From Streptomyces sp. NBC_01463 (GTDB taxonomy: Bacteria > Actinomycetota > Actinomycetes > Streptomycetales > Streptomycetaceae), in the NCBI GenBank assembly GCA_036227345.1, contig CP109468.1, positions 8,804,001 through 8,868,000 on the forward strand: 64,000 bases of DNA, in the 5' to 3' direction. The position numbers were made by a program, and so were the translations under genes. The notes below the pieces were generated by a model, which was given only the letters and a program-made list of their open reading frames with translations, had not been told where the DNA came from and ran no database searches. Every line of letters begins with the position of its first letter. Positions within the stretch are counted from its first letter, which is position 1. Below, piece after piece: positions 25,659 to 33,474 of the stretch.

Positions 25659-25768
25659 ACGACGTGGGTGCCCCGCCCGCGCCCCCGTGCGGGCGGACAC
25701 CCCGGCGCCCGCCCCACCGGCGCACCGCCCCCTCACCGCAGACTCCCCGTACAACGAAAGGCAGGACA

Positions 25769-27160
25769 ATGAGGTCTCTCCGATCTGCCGGAGCCGGCCG
25801 GGCCCGTGCCACCCGCACCGCCGCCGCCGTGCTCTCCCTGACCGCCGCGGCGCTCCTCGCGGGCTGCGCCAGCGCGGACACCACCTCGGACACCGGCAGC
25901 TCCCCGGCCACGGCGAAGGACTTCAAGCAGGCCGAGCAGAAGGAGGGCTCGCAGATCACCGTGTGGGCCGACTCCACCCGGCTGCCCTCCGTCCAGGCGT
26001 ACCAGAAGGCACACCCGGACACGAAGATGAAGATCGTCACCTACGACGGCGGGGCCGACGGCTCCACCTACCTCCAGTCGAAGGTGCAGCTCTTCGACCG
26101 CACCGACAAGGGCTGGCCCGACGTCGTCTTCGGTTCCCCCACCGACGTCACCTGGGCCTCGCAGCCGACGAAGCCGGGCGCGCAGCCCTTCGCCGCGCCG
26201 CTCGACGACGAGCTCGTCCCCCGGGCGACCCTGGACGGATTCGCCAAGGGCTCCCTCACCCCCTGCGAGTTCAACGGTCACACGTACTGCCTGCGCAACG
26301 ACATCGCCCAGGTCGTCCTCTGGTACAACAAGCCGCTCATGGACAAGTGGGGCTACCAGGTCCCCACGACGTGGGAGGAGTACGAGGCGCTCGGCAAGAA
26401 GGTCGGCAAGGAGCACCCCGGCTACCTCGTCGGATCGGTCGGTGACACCAACTCGCACGAGTCCTACTTCTGGTCCACGAAGTGCCCCGCGTACCAGCTC
26501 ACCGAGCCCGACACGCTGCGCAGCAACCTCTCCGACAAGAACTGCACGCGCACCGCGAAGCTCCTCGACAACCTGATCGACGCGAAGGCCGTCACCACCA
26601 AGGGCTTCTTCTCGCAGGGCTTCGCGAAGAACAGCGGTGACAAGGTCCTGATGGCCTACGGCCCGTCCTGGTACGGCCAGTACCTCTTCAAGACCGCCTT
26701 CAAGGTCCCCTCGAAGACGATGGCCGTCGCGCCCCCGCTCAAGTGGCAGGGCGAGACCACCGCCAGCACCGGAAACGTCGGCGGCGGTGTGTGGATGGTC
26801 TCCTCGCACAGCAACAACCTGAAGGCGTCCACCGACCTCGCCACCTGGCTCACCACCTCGGACGAGAACCAGAGCGCCGCGCCGACCTACCCCGCGTACA
26901 CCAAGGCCGCCCAGGCGTGGCTGAAGAACCCGGCGAACAGCTCCTACTTCGCCGGTGACGTGAGCGAGGTCTTCCGGAGCGCCGCCGACGCGGTGTGGAC
27001 CGGCTGGTCGAACACGAAGTTCCCGGACGCCACCGCCTGGTCAAGCGCGGTGCTGCCCAAGCTGACCGAGGGCAAGAGCCTCACCTCGGTGCTGCCCGAC
27101 TGGCAGAAGGAGATCAGCAACGAGGCCAAGGCCGACGGATACCAGGTGACCAACGAATGA
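25769..27160 (+). CDS. ABC sugar importer, solute-binding lipoprotein
   Basis: A 463-residue cluster-1 type (COG1653) binding protein. The signal peptide ends in a lipobox LLAGC with the lipidated Cys33. The mature chain has ITVWADSTRLPSVQAYQ, WPDVVFGSPTDVTW, NDIAQVVLWYNKPLMDKWGYQVPTTWEEY and GGGVWMVSSHS, as expected for oligosaccharide or monosaccharide binders. ATG at 25769 with AGG-rich sequence upstream. The stop overlaps the first permease ATG. L-fucose or a fucosylated sugar is the likely ligand from context. Confidence 0.9.
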   Translation: MRSLRSAGAGRARATRTAAAVLSLTAAALLAGCASADTTSDTGSSPATAKDFKQAEQKEGSQITVWADSTRLPSVQAYQKAHPDTKMKIVTYDGGADGSTYLQSKVQLFDRTDKGWPDVVFGSPTDVTWASQPTKPGAQPFAAPLDDELVPRATLDGFAKGSLTPCEFNGHTYCLRNDIAQVVLWYNKPLMDKWGYQVPTTWEEYEALGKKVGKEHPGYLVGSVGDTNSHESYFWSTKCPAYQLTEPDTLRSNLSDKNCTRTAKLLDNLIDAKAVTTKGFFSQGFAKNSGDKVLMAYGPSWYGQYLFKTAFKVPSKTMAVAPPLKWQGETTASTGNVGGGVWMVSSHSNNLKASTDLATWLTTSDENQSAAPTYPAYTKAAQAWLKNPANSSYFAGDVSEVFRSAADAVWTGWSNTKFPDATAWSSAVLPKLTEGKSLTSVLPDWQKEISNEAKADGYQVTNE

Positions 27161-28098
27161 CCGTCCTGGAGACCCCCCGCGTCTCCACCGGCACTCCGCC
27201 CCGCGACGGCTCCGCGCCGTCGCGGCCGCGGGGCCGCCGGCTCAACGCGGGCTACTTCTTCGTCGCCGGATACACGGTGCTCCTGCTCGCCTTCGGCGTC
27301 TTCCCGACCGCCTACTCCTTCTACCTCGCCTTCACCAACGACCGGGGCCAGTTCACCGGCCTCAACCAGTTCACGAAGGTCGCCAAGGACTACCGGTTCC
27401 TGCCCGCCTTCGAGCACATGCTGGTCTACCTCGTGCTGTGGCTCGTGGTCCTCGTCGTTCTCGTGGTCCTCGTCGCGGTCGTCCTGCGCGGCCGCATCCG
27501 CCCCGGCACCTCCGCCCTGCTGCGCTTCCTCTACTACATCCCCGGCGCCCTCGCCGGGGTGGCGAGCGTCCTCGTCTGGCTCTTCATGCTCGACCCGGAC
27601 GTGAGCCCGGTCTCCTGGCTCCTCGAAGCCATGGGCATGCACTCCTTCGCGGCGGTGCTCGCACCGGGACACCTGCCGGTCATCCTCATGCTCATCGCCT
27701 TCTGGACCGGCGCGGGCGGCTGGATGGTCGTCATGTACGGGGCACTCAACAACATCCCCGACGAGGTCCTGGAAGCCGCCCGGATGGACGGGGCCGGACC
27801 CTGGCGCACCGTCTGGCACATCCAGATCCCCATGATCCGCCAGTGGATCGTCTACATGGCGATCATGGCCTTCGCCACCGGCACCCAGCTCTTCGTCGAG
27901 CCCCAGCTGCTCCAGACCGCGAGCCTCGGCCGCGTGAGCCCCACGTGGTCGCCGAACCAGCTCGCCTTCGTGTTCGCCTTCCAGCAGGGCGACTTCAACG
28001 GAGCGGCGGCCATCTCGGTCTTCCTGCTGAGCCTCGGTCTCATCGCCGCGGGTCTGCTGGTCGCACGCTCCAACCTGTTCTCCCTGGACGACAAATGA
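27157..28098 (+). CDS. ABC sugar importer, permease 1
   Basis: A 313-residue inner-membrane subunit with about six helices. The EAA loop that contacts the ATPase reads EVLEAARMDGAGPWRTVWHI (about residues 206-225). The start ATG overlaps the binding-protein stop (ATGA) and its own stop overlaps the second permease start, so the three genes are one translation-coupled unit. No ATPase gene follows. In Streptomyces such importers are commonly energised by the shared ATPase MsiK encoded elsewhere. Confidence 0.92.
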   Translation: MTVLETPRVSTGTPPRDGSAPSRPRGRRLNAGYFFVAGYTVLLLAFGVFPTAYSFYLAFTNDRGQFTGLNQFTKVAKDYRFLPAFEHMLVYLVLWLVVLVVLVVLVAVVLRGRIRPGTSALLRFLYYIPGALAGVASVLVWLFMLDPDVSPVSWLLEAMGMHSFAAVLAPGHLPVILMLIAFWTGAGGWMVVMYGALNNIPDEVLEAARMDGAGPWRTVWHIQIPMIRQWIVYMAIMAFATGTQLFVEPQLLQTASLGRVSPTWSPNQLAFVFAFQQGDFNGAAAISVFLLSLGLIAAGLLVARSNLFSLDDK

Positions 28099-29006
28099 CC
28101 GACATCCCCCTCGCCGCCCGCACCGGCCGGCTGGCACGCCCCTCCAAGTTCCTCTCGTTCGCGGTGATCGGCGCGCTCCTCGCGGTGCTGCTGGTCTTCT
28201 TCGTGCTGCCGGTCATCTGGCTGCTGCTCGCGCCCAGCAAGACGGCCGGACAGATCACGCACGACAACCCGCTCTCCTTCGGCTCCCTCGGCCAGATCGG
28301 CACCGCCTGGAAGCACCTGTTCGACTTCCAGGACGGCGTCATGGCGCACTGGCTGCTGAACTCGGCGATCTACAGCGGCGGTTCGCTGATCCTGACGCTC
28401 GCCGTCAGCATCACGGCCGGCTACGCGCTGGCACTCACCAAGTTCAAAGGCCGCAAGACGCTGCTCACCGTCACCCTCGTGACCATGATCATGCCGCAGG
28501 CGACGCTGGTCCTCCCCGTCTTCCTGGAGCTGAACAACTTCCACCTCATCGGCACGGTCTGGTCGGTGATCCTGCCCTTCTCGTTCTACCCCTTCGGCGT
28601 GTATCTCGTGTACATCTACTTCGGCAGCAGCCTGCCGCGCGACCTGCTCTCGGCGGCGCGCATGGACGGCTGCAACGAGTGGCAGCTCTTCACCAAGATC
28701 GCGTTGCCGCTGGCCAAGCCGGTCGTCGGGCTCGTCGCCTTCTTCAGCTTCGTGGGTAACTGGAACAACTTCTTCCTGCCCTACCTCGTGCTGCCGGACA
28801 GCGACCAGTTCCCGGTCCAGGTCGGCCTCAACCAGCTCCTCACCTCGACGCCGAGCTTCAACCCGGTCGCGGGCGCGGGCCTCAACATCACGATCCCCGA
28901 GCTGGCGCTGGCGATCGTCGTGGCGATCCTCCCGGTTCTCGTCCTCTTCCTCTTCTCACAGCGCACCCTCGTCTCCGGCATGCTCGCGGGAGCGACGAAG
29001 GAGTGA
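28095..29006 (+). CDS. ABC sugar importer, permease 2
   Basis: A 303-residue permease of the MalG type with about six helices. The EAA loop is LLSAARMDGCNEWQLFTKIA, and the preceding YPFGVYLVYIYF and following PVVGLVAFFSFVGNWNNFF segments are typical. It is coupled to permease 1 by an ATGA overlap and is the last gene of the fucose locus, followed by a terminator. Confidence 0.92.
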   Translation: MTDIPLAARTGRLARPSKFLSFAVIGALLAVLLVFFVLPVIWLLLAPSKTAGQITHDNPLSFGSLGQIGTAWKHLFDFQDGVMAHWLLNSAIYSGGSLILTLAVSITAGYALALTKFKGRKTLLTVTLVTMIMPQATLVLPVFLELNNFHLIGTVWSVILPFSFYPFGVYLVYIYFGSSLPRDLLSAARMDGCNEWQLFTKIALPLAKPVVGLVAFFSFVGNWNNFFLPYLVLPDSDQFPVQVGLNQLLTSTPSFNPVAGAGLNITIPELALAIVVAILPVLVLFLFSQRTLVSGMLAGATKE

Positions 29007-29018
29007 GCGCACGCCGCA

Positions 29019-29064
29019 GCGGCGGGTGTCCGAGCCCTCGGAGGGCGTCAGGAACACCCGCCGC
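29019..29064 (+). terminator. Terminator of the dehydratase-importer operon
   Basis: An 11-bp inverted repeat (29019-29029 / 29054-29064, core CGGCGGGTGT) encloses a smaller CCGAG/CTCGG hairpin. It begins 13 bases past the permease stop. Confidence 0.6.
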
Positions 29065-29156
29065 GTCGCGGCGTCCGAGCGCGGTGCCGACGACTCGTGG
29101 ACGAAGTCCGGTCGATCCCGCTGATCCGGTGCGCCGGCGCCCGATGCCAACGGACG

Positions 29157-29699
29157 CTAGACGGAACCGGGAGCGCCGGCCGGCGAAGCCTGTTGATACA
29201 ACGCCACCAGTACCCCGTGCACCGGCTGGTCCTCAGCGCCCTCCTCGGCCTCGTCGACGAGAGCGGCGAGGGCTTCGCCGAGCTCTCGCGCCTTCTCGGG
29301 ACTGAGCCGCAGGTGGCGCAGTGTCAGGTGGGGTTCCACGGGAGCGAGGTCCAGCTCCTGCGCCACCGCGGCGAGCATCGCGGCGGTGCCTGCCGCCCTG
29401 GGCTCGGCGACGAGCATGTGGCGGGCCGTGCGCTGGTAGTACTGCTCGGTGCCGCCGCGGACCTGGCGGGTCTCGGCGACGTGGATCAGCCCGGCATCGC
29501 GGAGCACCTTGAGGTGGTGGGCCACGTTGCCCTTCTTCGCGTCGAGCTGCGCTGCCAGCTGCCTGACGGTGGCAGGCCGGTGGCCCAGGGCGAAGAGCAA
29601 CCGCTGGCGCAACGGGTGGGAGAGCGCCGCGAACTGCTCAGGTGCGCCGATCTCCAGAACGTCCTCGGGAGGCGGCGGATAGGAAGGCTGATCGCGCAT
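29157..29699 (-). CDS. ArsR-like winged-helix regulator
   Basis: A 180-residue protein with an N-terminal winged helix (about residues 20-95): EQFAALSHPLRQRLLFALGH, recognition helix AKKGNVAHHLKVLRDAGL and wing VRGGTEQYYQRTAR. The C-terminal half is helical and acidic without a known domain. It is divergent from the S41 peptidase gene with only 57 bases between starts, so it probably regulates that gene and itself. The ATG has no strong Shine-Dalgarno. Confidence 0.82.
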   Translation of the reverse strand: MRDQPSYPPPPEDVLEIGAPEQFAALSHPLRQRLLFALGHRPATVRQLAAQLDAKKGNVAHHLKVLRDAGLIHVAETRQVRGGTEQYYQRTARHMLVAEPRAAGTAAMLAAVAQELDLAPVEPHLTLRHLRLSPEKARELGEALAALVDEAEEGAEDQPVHGVLVALYQQASPAGAPGSV

Positions 29700-29701
29700 A
29701 C

Positions 29702-29749
29702 CTAAAGTGTCTAAAATTGTTGACGCTTTCGCAAGGGTGGTGCTCTACT
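29702..29749 (+). promoter_or_regulatory. Leaderless promoter of the S41 peptidase gene with CTAAA repeats
   Basis: TTGACG (29720-29725), 18-base spacer, TCTACT (29744-29749), then 7 bases to the ATG at 29757, so the transcript probably starts at the start codon. Two CTAAA direct repeats (29702-29706 and 29711-29715) lie beside the -35 in the shared divergent region and could be operator half-sites for the ArsR-like protein. Confidence 0.55.
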
Positions 29750-29756
29750 CCCTGCC

Positions 29757-30662
29757 ATGACGACTCTGCCGAAGCTTCAGCCCGCCTCCGTCATCGACGA
29801 GACAGCCCGGCTGCTGACCGAGCACTACGTTTTCCCGGAGATAGCCGAGCAGCTCGCCGGCCTGCTGAAACGACGCCTCACGGAGGGCGCCTACGACGTC
29901 GGCGACGCCGGGGAACTCGCTCCTCTGGTCACCGCGGACCTGCAGTCCCTCAACGGCGACCGGCACCTGAGGCTGAAGCACCACGCCGACCCGGTGCCCC
30001 CGAAGCAGGGAGCGGCCACGCTGGACGCGATGCGGCGCGACTTCGACGCCTCGCTGGGCGGTGCGCCCCGGGTGGAACTGCTCGAAGGAGGCGTCGCCGT
30101 GGTGGAGCTGGCACCGATGCTGTTTCCGCTGGAGTGGGCCGCGGAGCCGCTGAGCGCCGCCCTCACCGTGGCCTCCCGCGCCCAGGCGCTGATCGTGGAC
30201 CTTCGCGGCAACCGGGGCGGCGACCCGGACACGGTCGCCTTCGTGTGCAGCTACCTCCTGGACGAGCGCACCCACCTCAACTCCATGTACTGGCGCGCGG
30301 GCGAGCGCAGCGAGCAGTCCTGGAGCCTGCCGTACGTCCCCGGCGCGCGCTTCGGCGGCAGCAAGCCCTTGTACGTGCTGTCCGGCACCAGCACGTTCTC
30401 CGCCGCCGAAGAGCTGGCGTACGACCTCCAGCAGCTCGGCCGCGCCGTGGTCGTCGGCGAGCGCACCCGCGGCGGCGCGCATCCCTGCCAGGGCTGGACC
30501 GTGCACCCGCACCTGGAAGCCACCGTCCCGGTCGGCCGTGCCATCAACCCGGTCTCCGGCACGAACTGGGAGGGCACCGGTGTGCAGCCGGACGTCCCGT
30601 GCGCCGCCGATGACTCCCTCGACCACGCACACGCGATGGCCCTCGCCCGGCTGGCAGGCTGA
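29757..30662 (+). CDS. S41 family (C-terminal processing/IRBP-like) peptidase
   Basis: A 301-residue protein without an evident signal peptide or PDZ domain. The N-terminal helical cap (VIDETARLLTEHYVFPEIAEQL) and the catalytic part with ALIVDLRGNRGGDPDTVAF and LSGTSTFSAAEELAYDLQ (nucleophilic Ser in the FSAAEE motif) match the IRBP-like branch of family S41. The C-terminus GTNWEGTGVQPDVPC is also typical. It is probably a cytoplasmic or membrane-associated peptidase; the substrate is unknown. Confidence 0.86.
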   Translation: MTTLPKLQPASVIDETARLLTEHYVFPEIAEQLAGLLKRRLTEGAYDVGDAGELAPLVTADLQSLNGDRHLRLKHHADPVPPKQGAATLDAMRRDFDASLGGAPRVELLEGGVAVVELAPMLFPLEWAAEPLSAALTVASRAQALIVDLRGNRGGDPDTVAFVCSYLLDERTHLNSMYWRAGERSEQSWSLPYVPGARFGGSKPLYVLSGTSTFSAAEELAYDLQQLGRAVVVGERTRGGAHPCQGWTVHPHLEATVPVGRAINPVSGTNWEGTGVQPDVPCAADDSLDHAHAMALARLAG

Positions 30663-30807
30663 CCCGCGCACACCTTCGACGGTCCCCTTCACACGGGGAG
30701 ACGGCGCTTGCGGCGCACGTCCGGCCGCGTCGTTTCATTCGTATGAAGAATCTGCCGCCGTGCGCCGCCCGTCGGGGACCGCGGGCGCAGCCCTCGGTCC
30801 CCGGTGA

Positions 30808-31629
30808 TCAGGGCTGTCCGCCGCGCTCCAGCGGGATCCTCTCCCCGGCCTCGACCGCCACCGGCAGCCGGTTCTCCGCGGGCGGCAGCGGGCAGGTCGC
30901 CAGGTCCGTGTAGGCGCAGGGCAGGTTCGCGGCCCGGTTGAAGTCGAGGCCCACCCTGCCCTCCCCGTCAGGGGCTGCGACCTGCAGGGACCGGTTCGCC
31001 GCGTACGTGGTCACACCCGAGGTCCGGTCCGTGAACAGCACCGAAAGGCTGCCGGGATCCCTGCCGTTGAACGCGGTGAGCCGGTGCACCGCACCGCCCA
31101 GTGCGAACTCGATCCGGCCGGGGGAGTCGTAGACGTGCTCCAGGCCCTCGACCGCCGCGCCGACGGTCACCTGGCGTGGTTCGTCGAAGGGGACGAAGTG
31201 TCCGGTGACGAGCCAGCGGGGGTCGGGGGCGTAGACGGGGGTGCGGGTGAAGGCGGTGCGCAGTGCGTTCCCGGGGTGGCGGGGCCGCAGGATGTCGTGC
31301 CCGCCGCGCTTGGCGACCTCGATGACCGCGTCACCGAAGCCGGCGTTCACGCCGGTGCGCTCGGCGAGGACGCCGAATTCGTACCGGCCGCGGACCGCTG
31401 TGCCGTCGACGGTCAGCTCCTCGCCCTCCGCCAGGTCGACCACCACCCCGTCCGCCGAGGTCGACCAGACTCCGGGGGCGTCATCGAAGCGGGTCGGTTC
31501 GCTGCTCAGCCAGTGCAGGCTCGTGATCGCGAGGAACCCGTGCGGTGCGGCGAGTACCGCCTCGTGGGCGCGGTGCCACTGCTCCCATTCTTGGACGAAA
31601 CTCACCCGGTCGATGTCCTGGACGGTCAT
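30808..31629 (-). CDS. DUF1684 family protein
   Basis: A 273-residue protein. Characteristic DUF1684 stretches are HEAVLAAPHGFLAITSLHWL, the central GGHDILRPRHPGN-like segment, and DFNRAANLPCAYTDLATCPLPP near the C-terminus. The family is widespread in actinobacteria and of unknown function. ATG at 31629 with GGAGT upstream. It is divergent from the leader peptide and monooxygenase genes. Confidence 0.82.
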   Translation of the reverse strand: MTVQDIDRVSFVQEWEQWHRAHEAVLAAPHGFLAITSLHWLSSEPTRFDDAPGVWSTSADGVVVDLAEGEELTVDGTAVRGRYEFGVLAERTGVNAGFGDAVIEVAKRGGHDILRPRHPGNALRTAFTRTPVYAPDPRWLVTGHFVPFDEPRQVTVGAAVEGLEHVYDSPGRIEFALGGAVHRLTAFNGRDPGSLSVLFTDRTSGVTTYAANRSLQVAAPDGEGRVGLDFNRAANLPCAYTDLATCPLPPAENRLPVAVEAGERIPLERGGQP

Positions 31630-31764
31630 GTCCACTCCTCGGTGTGCGCTCATGGGCCGGGCCCGACTGCCCGGCCGGCGTACTGCCGCATCATGCAACT
31701 CCCCGGGGCCCGCGCCCCATTCCCGGATCGGTCACCGGATCCTGACCGGTCCTCTGGCACGGCA

Positions 31765-31793
31765 TTGTTCAACGCGAGCCGAACGGCTAACGT
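31765..31793 (+). promoter_or_regulatory. Promoter of the leader peptide/monooxygenase unit
   Basis: TTGTTC (31765-31770), 17-base spacer, TAACGT (31788-31793). Transcription would begin about 55 bases before the leader peptide. Confidence 0.45.
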
Positions 31794-31855
31794 GAGCCGA
31801 AATCACTGGCATCAGCAGCAGATCCCGAGCTGCTGACCGGGCCGAGGGATGCGAG

Positions 31856-32005
31856 GTGACCGGCATGCAGACGCGAGCGACCGACGAGCGCGACGGCGCC
31901 GTGCCGCACCACGGCGGGTCCTTCGAGCTGCGAGTGGCCCGGCGCCATGTCGACCTCCTCCGCGTGAGCAGCGCGCTGTGTCCGAGGACCTCCACCGGCC
32001 GCTGA
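31856..32005 (+). CDS. Putative cysteine-type leader peptide
   Basis: A short frame of 49 codons from GTG 31856, or 46 from ATG 31865. Its C-terminal half RRHVDLLRVSSALCPR matches the small actinobacterial putative leader peptides (R-x-x-V/I-D-L-x-R-V-x-S-x-x-C pattern) found before sulfur-assimilation and related genes. Such peptides are thought to couple translation at Cys codons to downstream expression. GAGGG lies 8 bases before the GTG. The next gene is an LLM flavin monooxygenase, a family used to desulfonate organosulfur compounds. The regulatory role is inferred. Confidence 0.65.
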   Translation: MTGMQTRATDERDGAVPHHGGSFELRVARRHVDLLRVSSALCPRTSTGR

Positions 32006-32351
32006 CCGCGCCCCGGCCGTCTCCGTTTCCGCCGTCGAACGTGGAGACCTGAACGCGCCTCACGCGTCCCGCCACGCCATCCACCCTCGCACCCACCCGG
32101 CTTGACGCCTGTCGCGACGCCCGTGGTCCACGACTGCCGCGTCCGGCTTGGCGGGCCTGCCGGGGTGTGGGTGTGTGCGTGCCGCACTGGTCCCGGACGG
32201 CGCGGCCGCCGCGTCCCAACGCGCTGATCGCGCCATTCACTCCGGCTTCCAGGCCATCGGGCGCCACCGCCGTCCCACGCCTGCTCACGTCCCACTCGCG
32301 CCCACGTCCCGTAGACGCCTTGCTGAACCGACTTCAACCGGAGGCAGTTCC

Positions 32352-33464
32352 ATGTCTGACCACGCGGCCGGCCGTCCCGGCCTGCACCTCGCCCTCGAGG
32401 TGGACGGCGACGGCACCCACCCTGCCGCCTGGCGCCACTCGGGGCGTCCACCCGGAGCGATCCTGGCTCCCCGGGCCCTGCGGGACGTGGTCGCCGCAGC
32501 CCAGGAGGCGGGCTTCGCCCTCGCCACCTTCGACGACTCGCCACTCCCGCCCGCTACGGGTCCGGGTGCGGCCGGACGGGTGGAGGCCGGAACCCGGGCG
32601 GCGTACGTCTCGCAGCTGACCGACCGCATCGGGCTCGCCCCCACCCTCCACGTCACCACCACGGAACCGTTCCACCTGGCCACGCAACTGGCCAGTCTCG
32701 ATCACGCCTCGCGCGGCCGGGCCGCCTGGCTGGTCGGTGCGGCGGCCGGCGCGGACGACCTCGCCACCGTCGGGGGAGAGGCGCTTCCCGCCGCCGCGCA
32801 GCTCCGTGAGACCGCCGACGTCGTCGACACCGCCCGCGCCCTGTGGGACTCGTGGGAGGACGACGCGGTCATCAAGGACGTCGCGACCGGCCGGTTCCTG
32901 GACGCGGACCGGGTGCACCACATCGACTTCGAGGGCGCCTCCTTCACCGTCAAGGGCCCCCTGATCACGCCGCGTCCACCGCAGGGCCAGATCGTCGTCC
33001 TGGTCCCGGACGCACTGGACGCCGACGCGCGCGCCGACGTGGTCCTGGTCGGGCGCCCCGACGCCGCCGCATTGGCGGCCCGCGCGGCGGAGGCCAGGGC
33101 GGCGGGCGCGCCGCTGGTGTTCGCCGAGGTGGAGGTGGTCCTCGACGCGGACACACCCGCCACCGACCGGCTCGCCGCGTTGAACGAAGCGGCGGACTGG
33201 CCCGAGTCCGGACGGCTGCGCCATGTCGGCTCCGCCGAGGCACTGGTGCAACTGCTCCGCGAACTCGCCGAATCGGTCGACGGTGTCAGGCTGCACCCCG
33301 CCGTACTCGCCGTTGACCTGCCGGTCCTGACCGAACATGTGCTGCCGGCCCTGGCCGCCGCCGGACTGCATCGCGCACCCCGGCCCGGCAACACCCTGCG
33401 CGAAACGCTCGGTCTTCCCCGTCCCGCCAACCGGTTCGCCGCCGCGGCGGCCGCGAGCTCCTGA
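32352..33464 (+). CDS. LLM-class flavin-dependent monooxygenase 1
   Basis: A 370-residue luciferase-like protein. The N-terminal half has the bacterial-luciferase barrel pattern: LRDVVAAAQEAGFALATFDDS, LTDRIGLAPTLHVTTTEPFHLATQLASLDHASRGRAAW and LRETADVVDTARALWDSWEDDA. The C-terminal half is less conserved and lacks parts seen in its larger neighbour, so it may be a divergent partner. GGAGG precedes the ATG. It is 10 bases from monooxygenase 2 in the same operon, behind the cysteine-type leader peptide. Confidence 0.82.
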   Translation: MSDHAAGRPGLHLALEVDGDGTHPAAWRHSGRPPGAILAPRALRDVVAAAQEAGFALATFDDSPLPPATGPGAAGRVEAGTRAAYVSQLTDRIGLAPTLHVTTTEPFHLATQLASLDHASRGRAAWLVGAAAGADDLATVGGEALPAAAQLRETADVVDTARALWDSWEDDAVIKDVATGRFLDADRVHHIDFEGASFTVKGPLITPRPPQGQIVVLVPDALDADARADVVLVGRPDAAALAARAAEARAAGAPLVFAEVEVVLDADTPATDRLAALNEAADWPESGRLRHVGSAEALVQLLRELAESVDGVRLHPAVLAVDLPVLTEHVLPALAAAGLHRAPRPGNTLRETLGLPRPANRFAAAAAASS

Positions 33465-33474
33465 GGTGAGTGCC

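Larger units (their letters stand above)
31630..32351. other. Region upstream of the monooxygenase pair
   Basis: About 720 bases between the DUF1684 gene and the first LLM monooxygenase gene. It holds a promoter (31765-31793) and a 46-49 codon leader peptide (31856-32005), and then about 345 bases of unexplained GC-rich sequence where an attenuator would be expected. I could not draw a single dominant terminator there. Confidence 0.5.

Noticed and set aside
25769..29006. Expected ATPase subunit of the sugar importer
   Set aside because: No ABC ATPase gene lies in or near the operon. This is normal for Streptomyces importers that share MsiK, so it is not reported as an anomaly.
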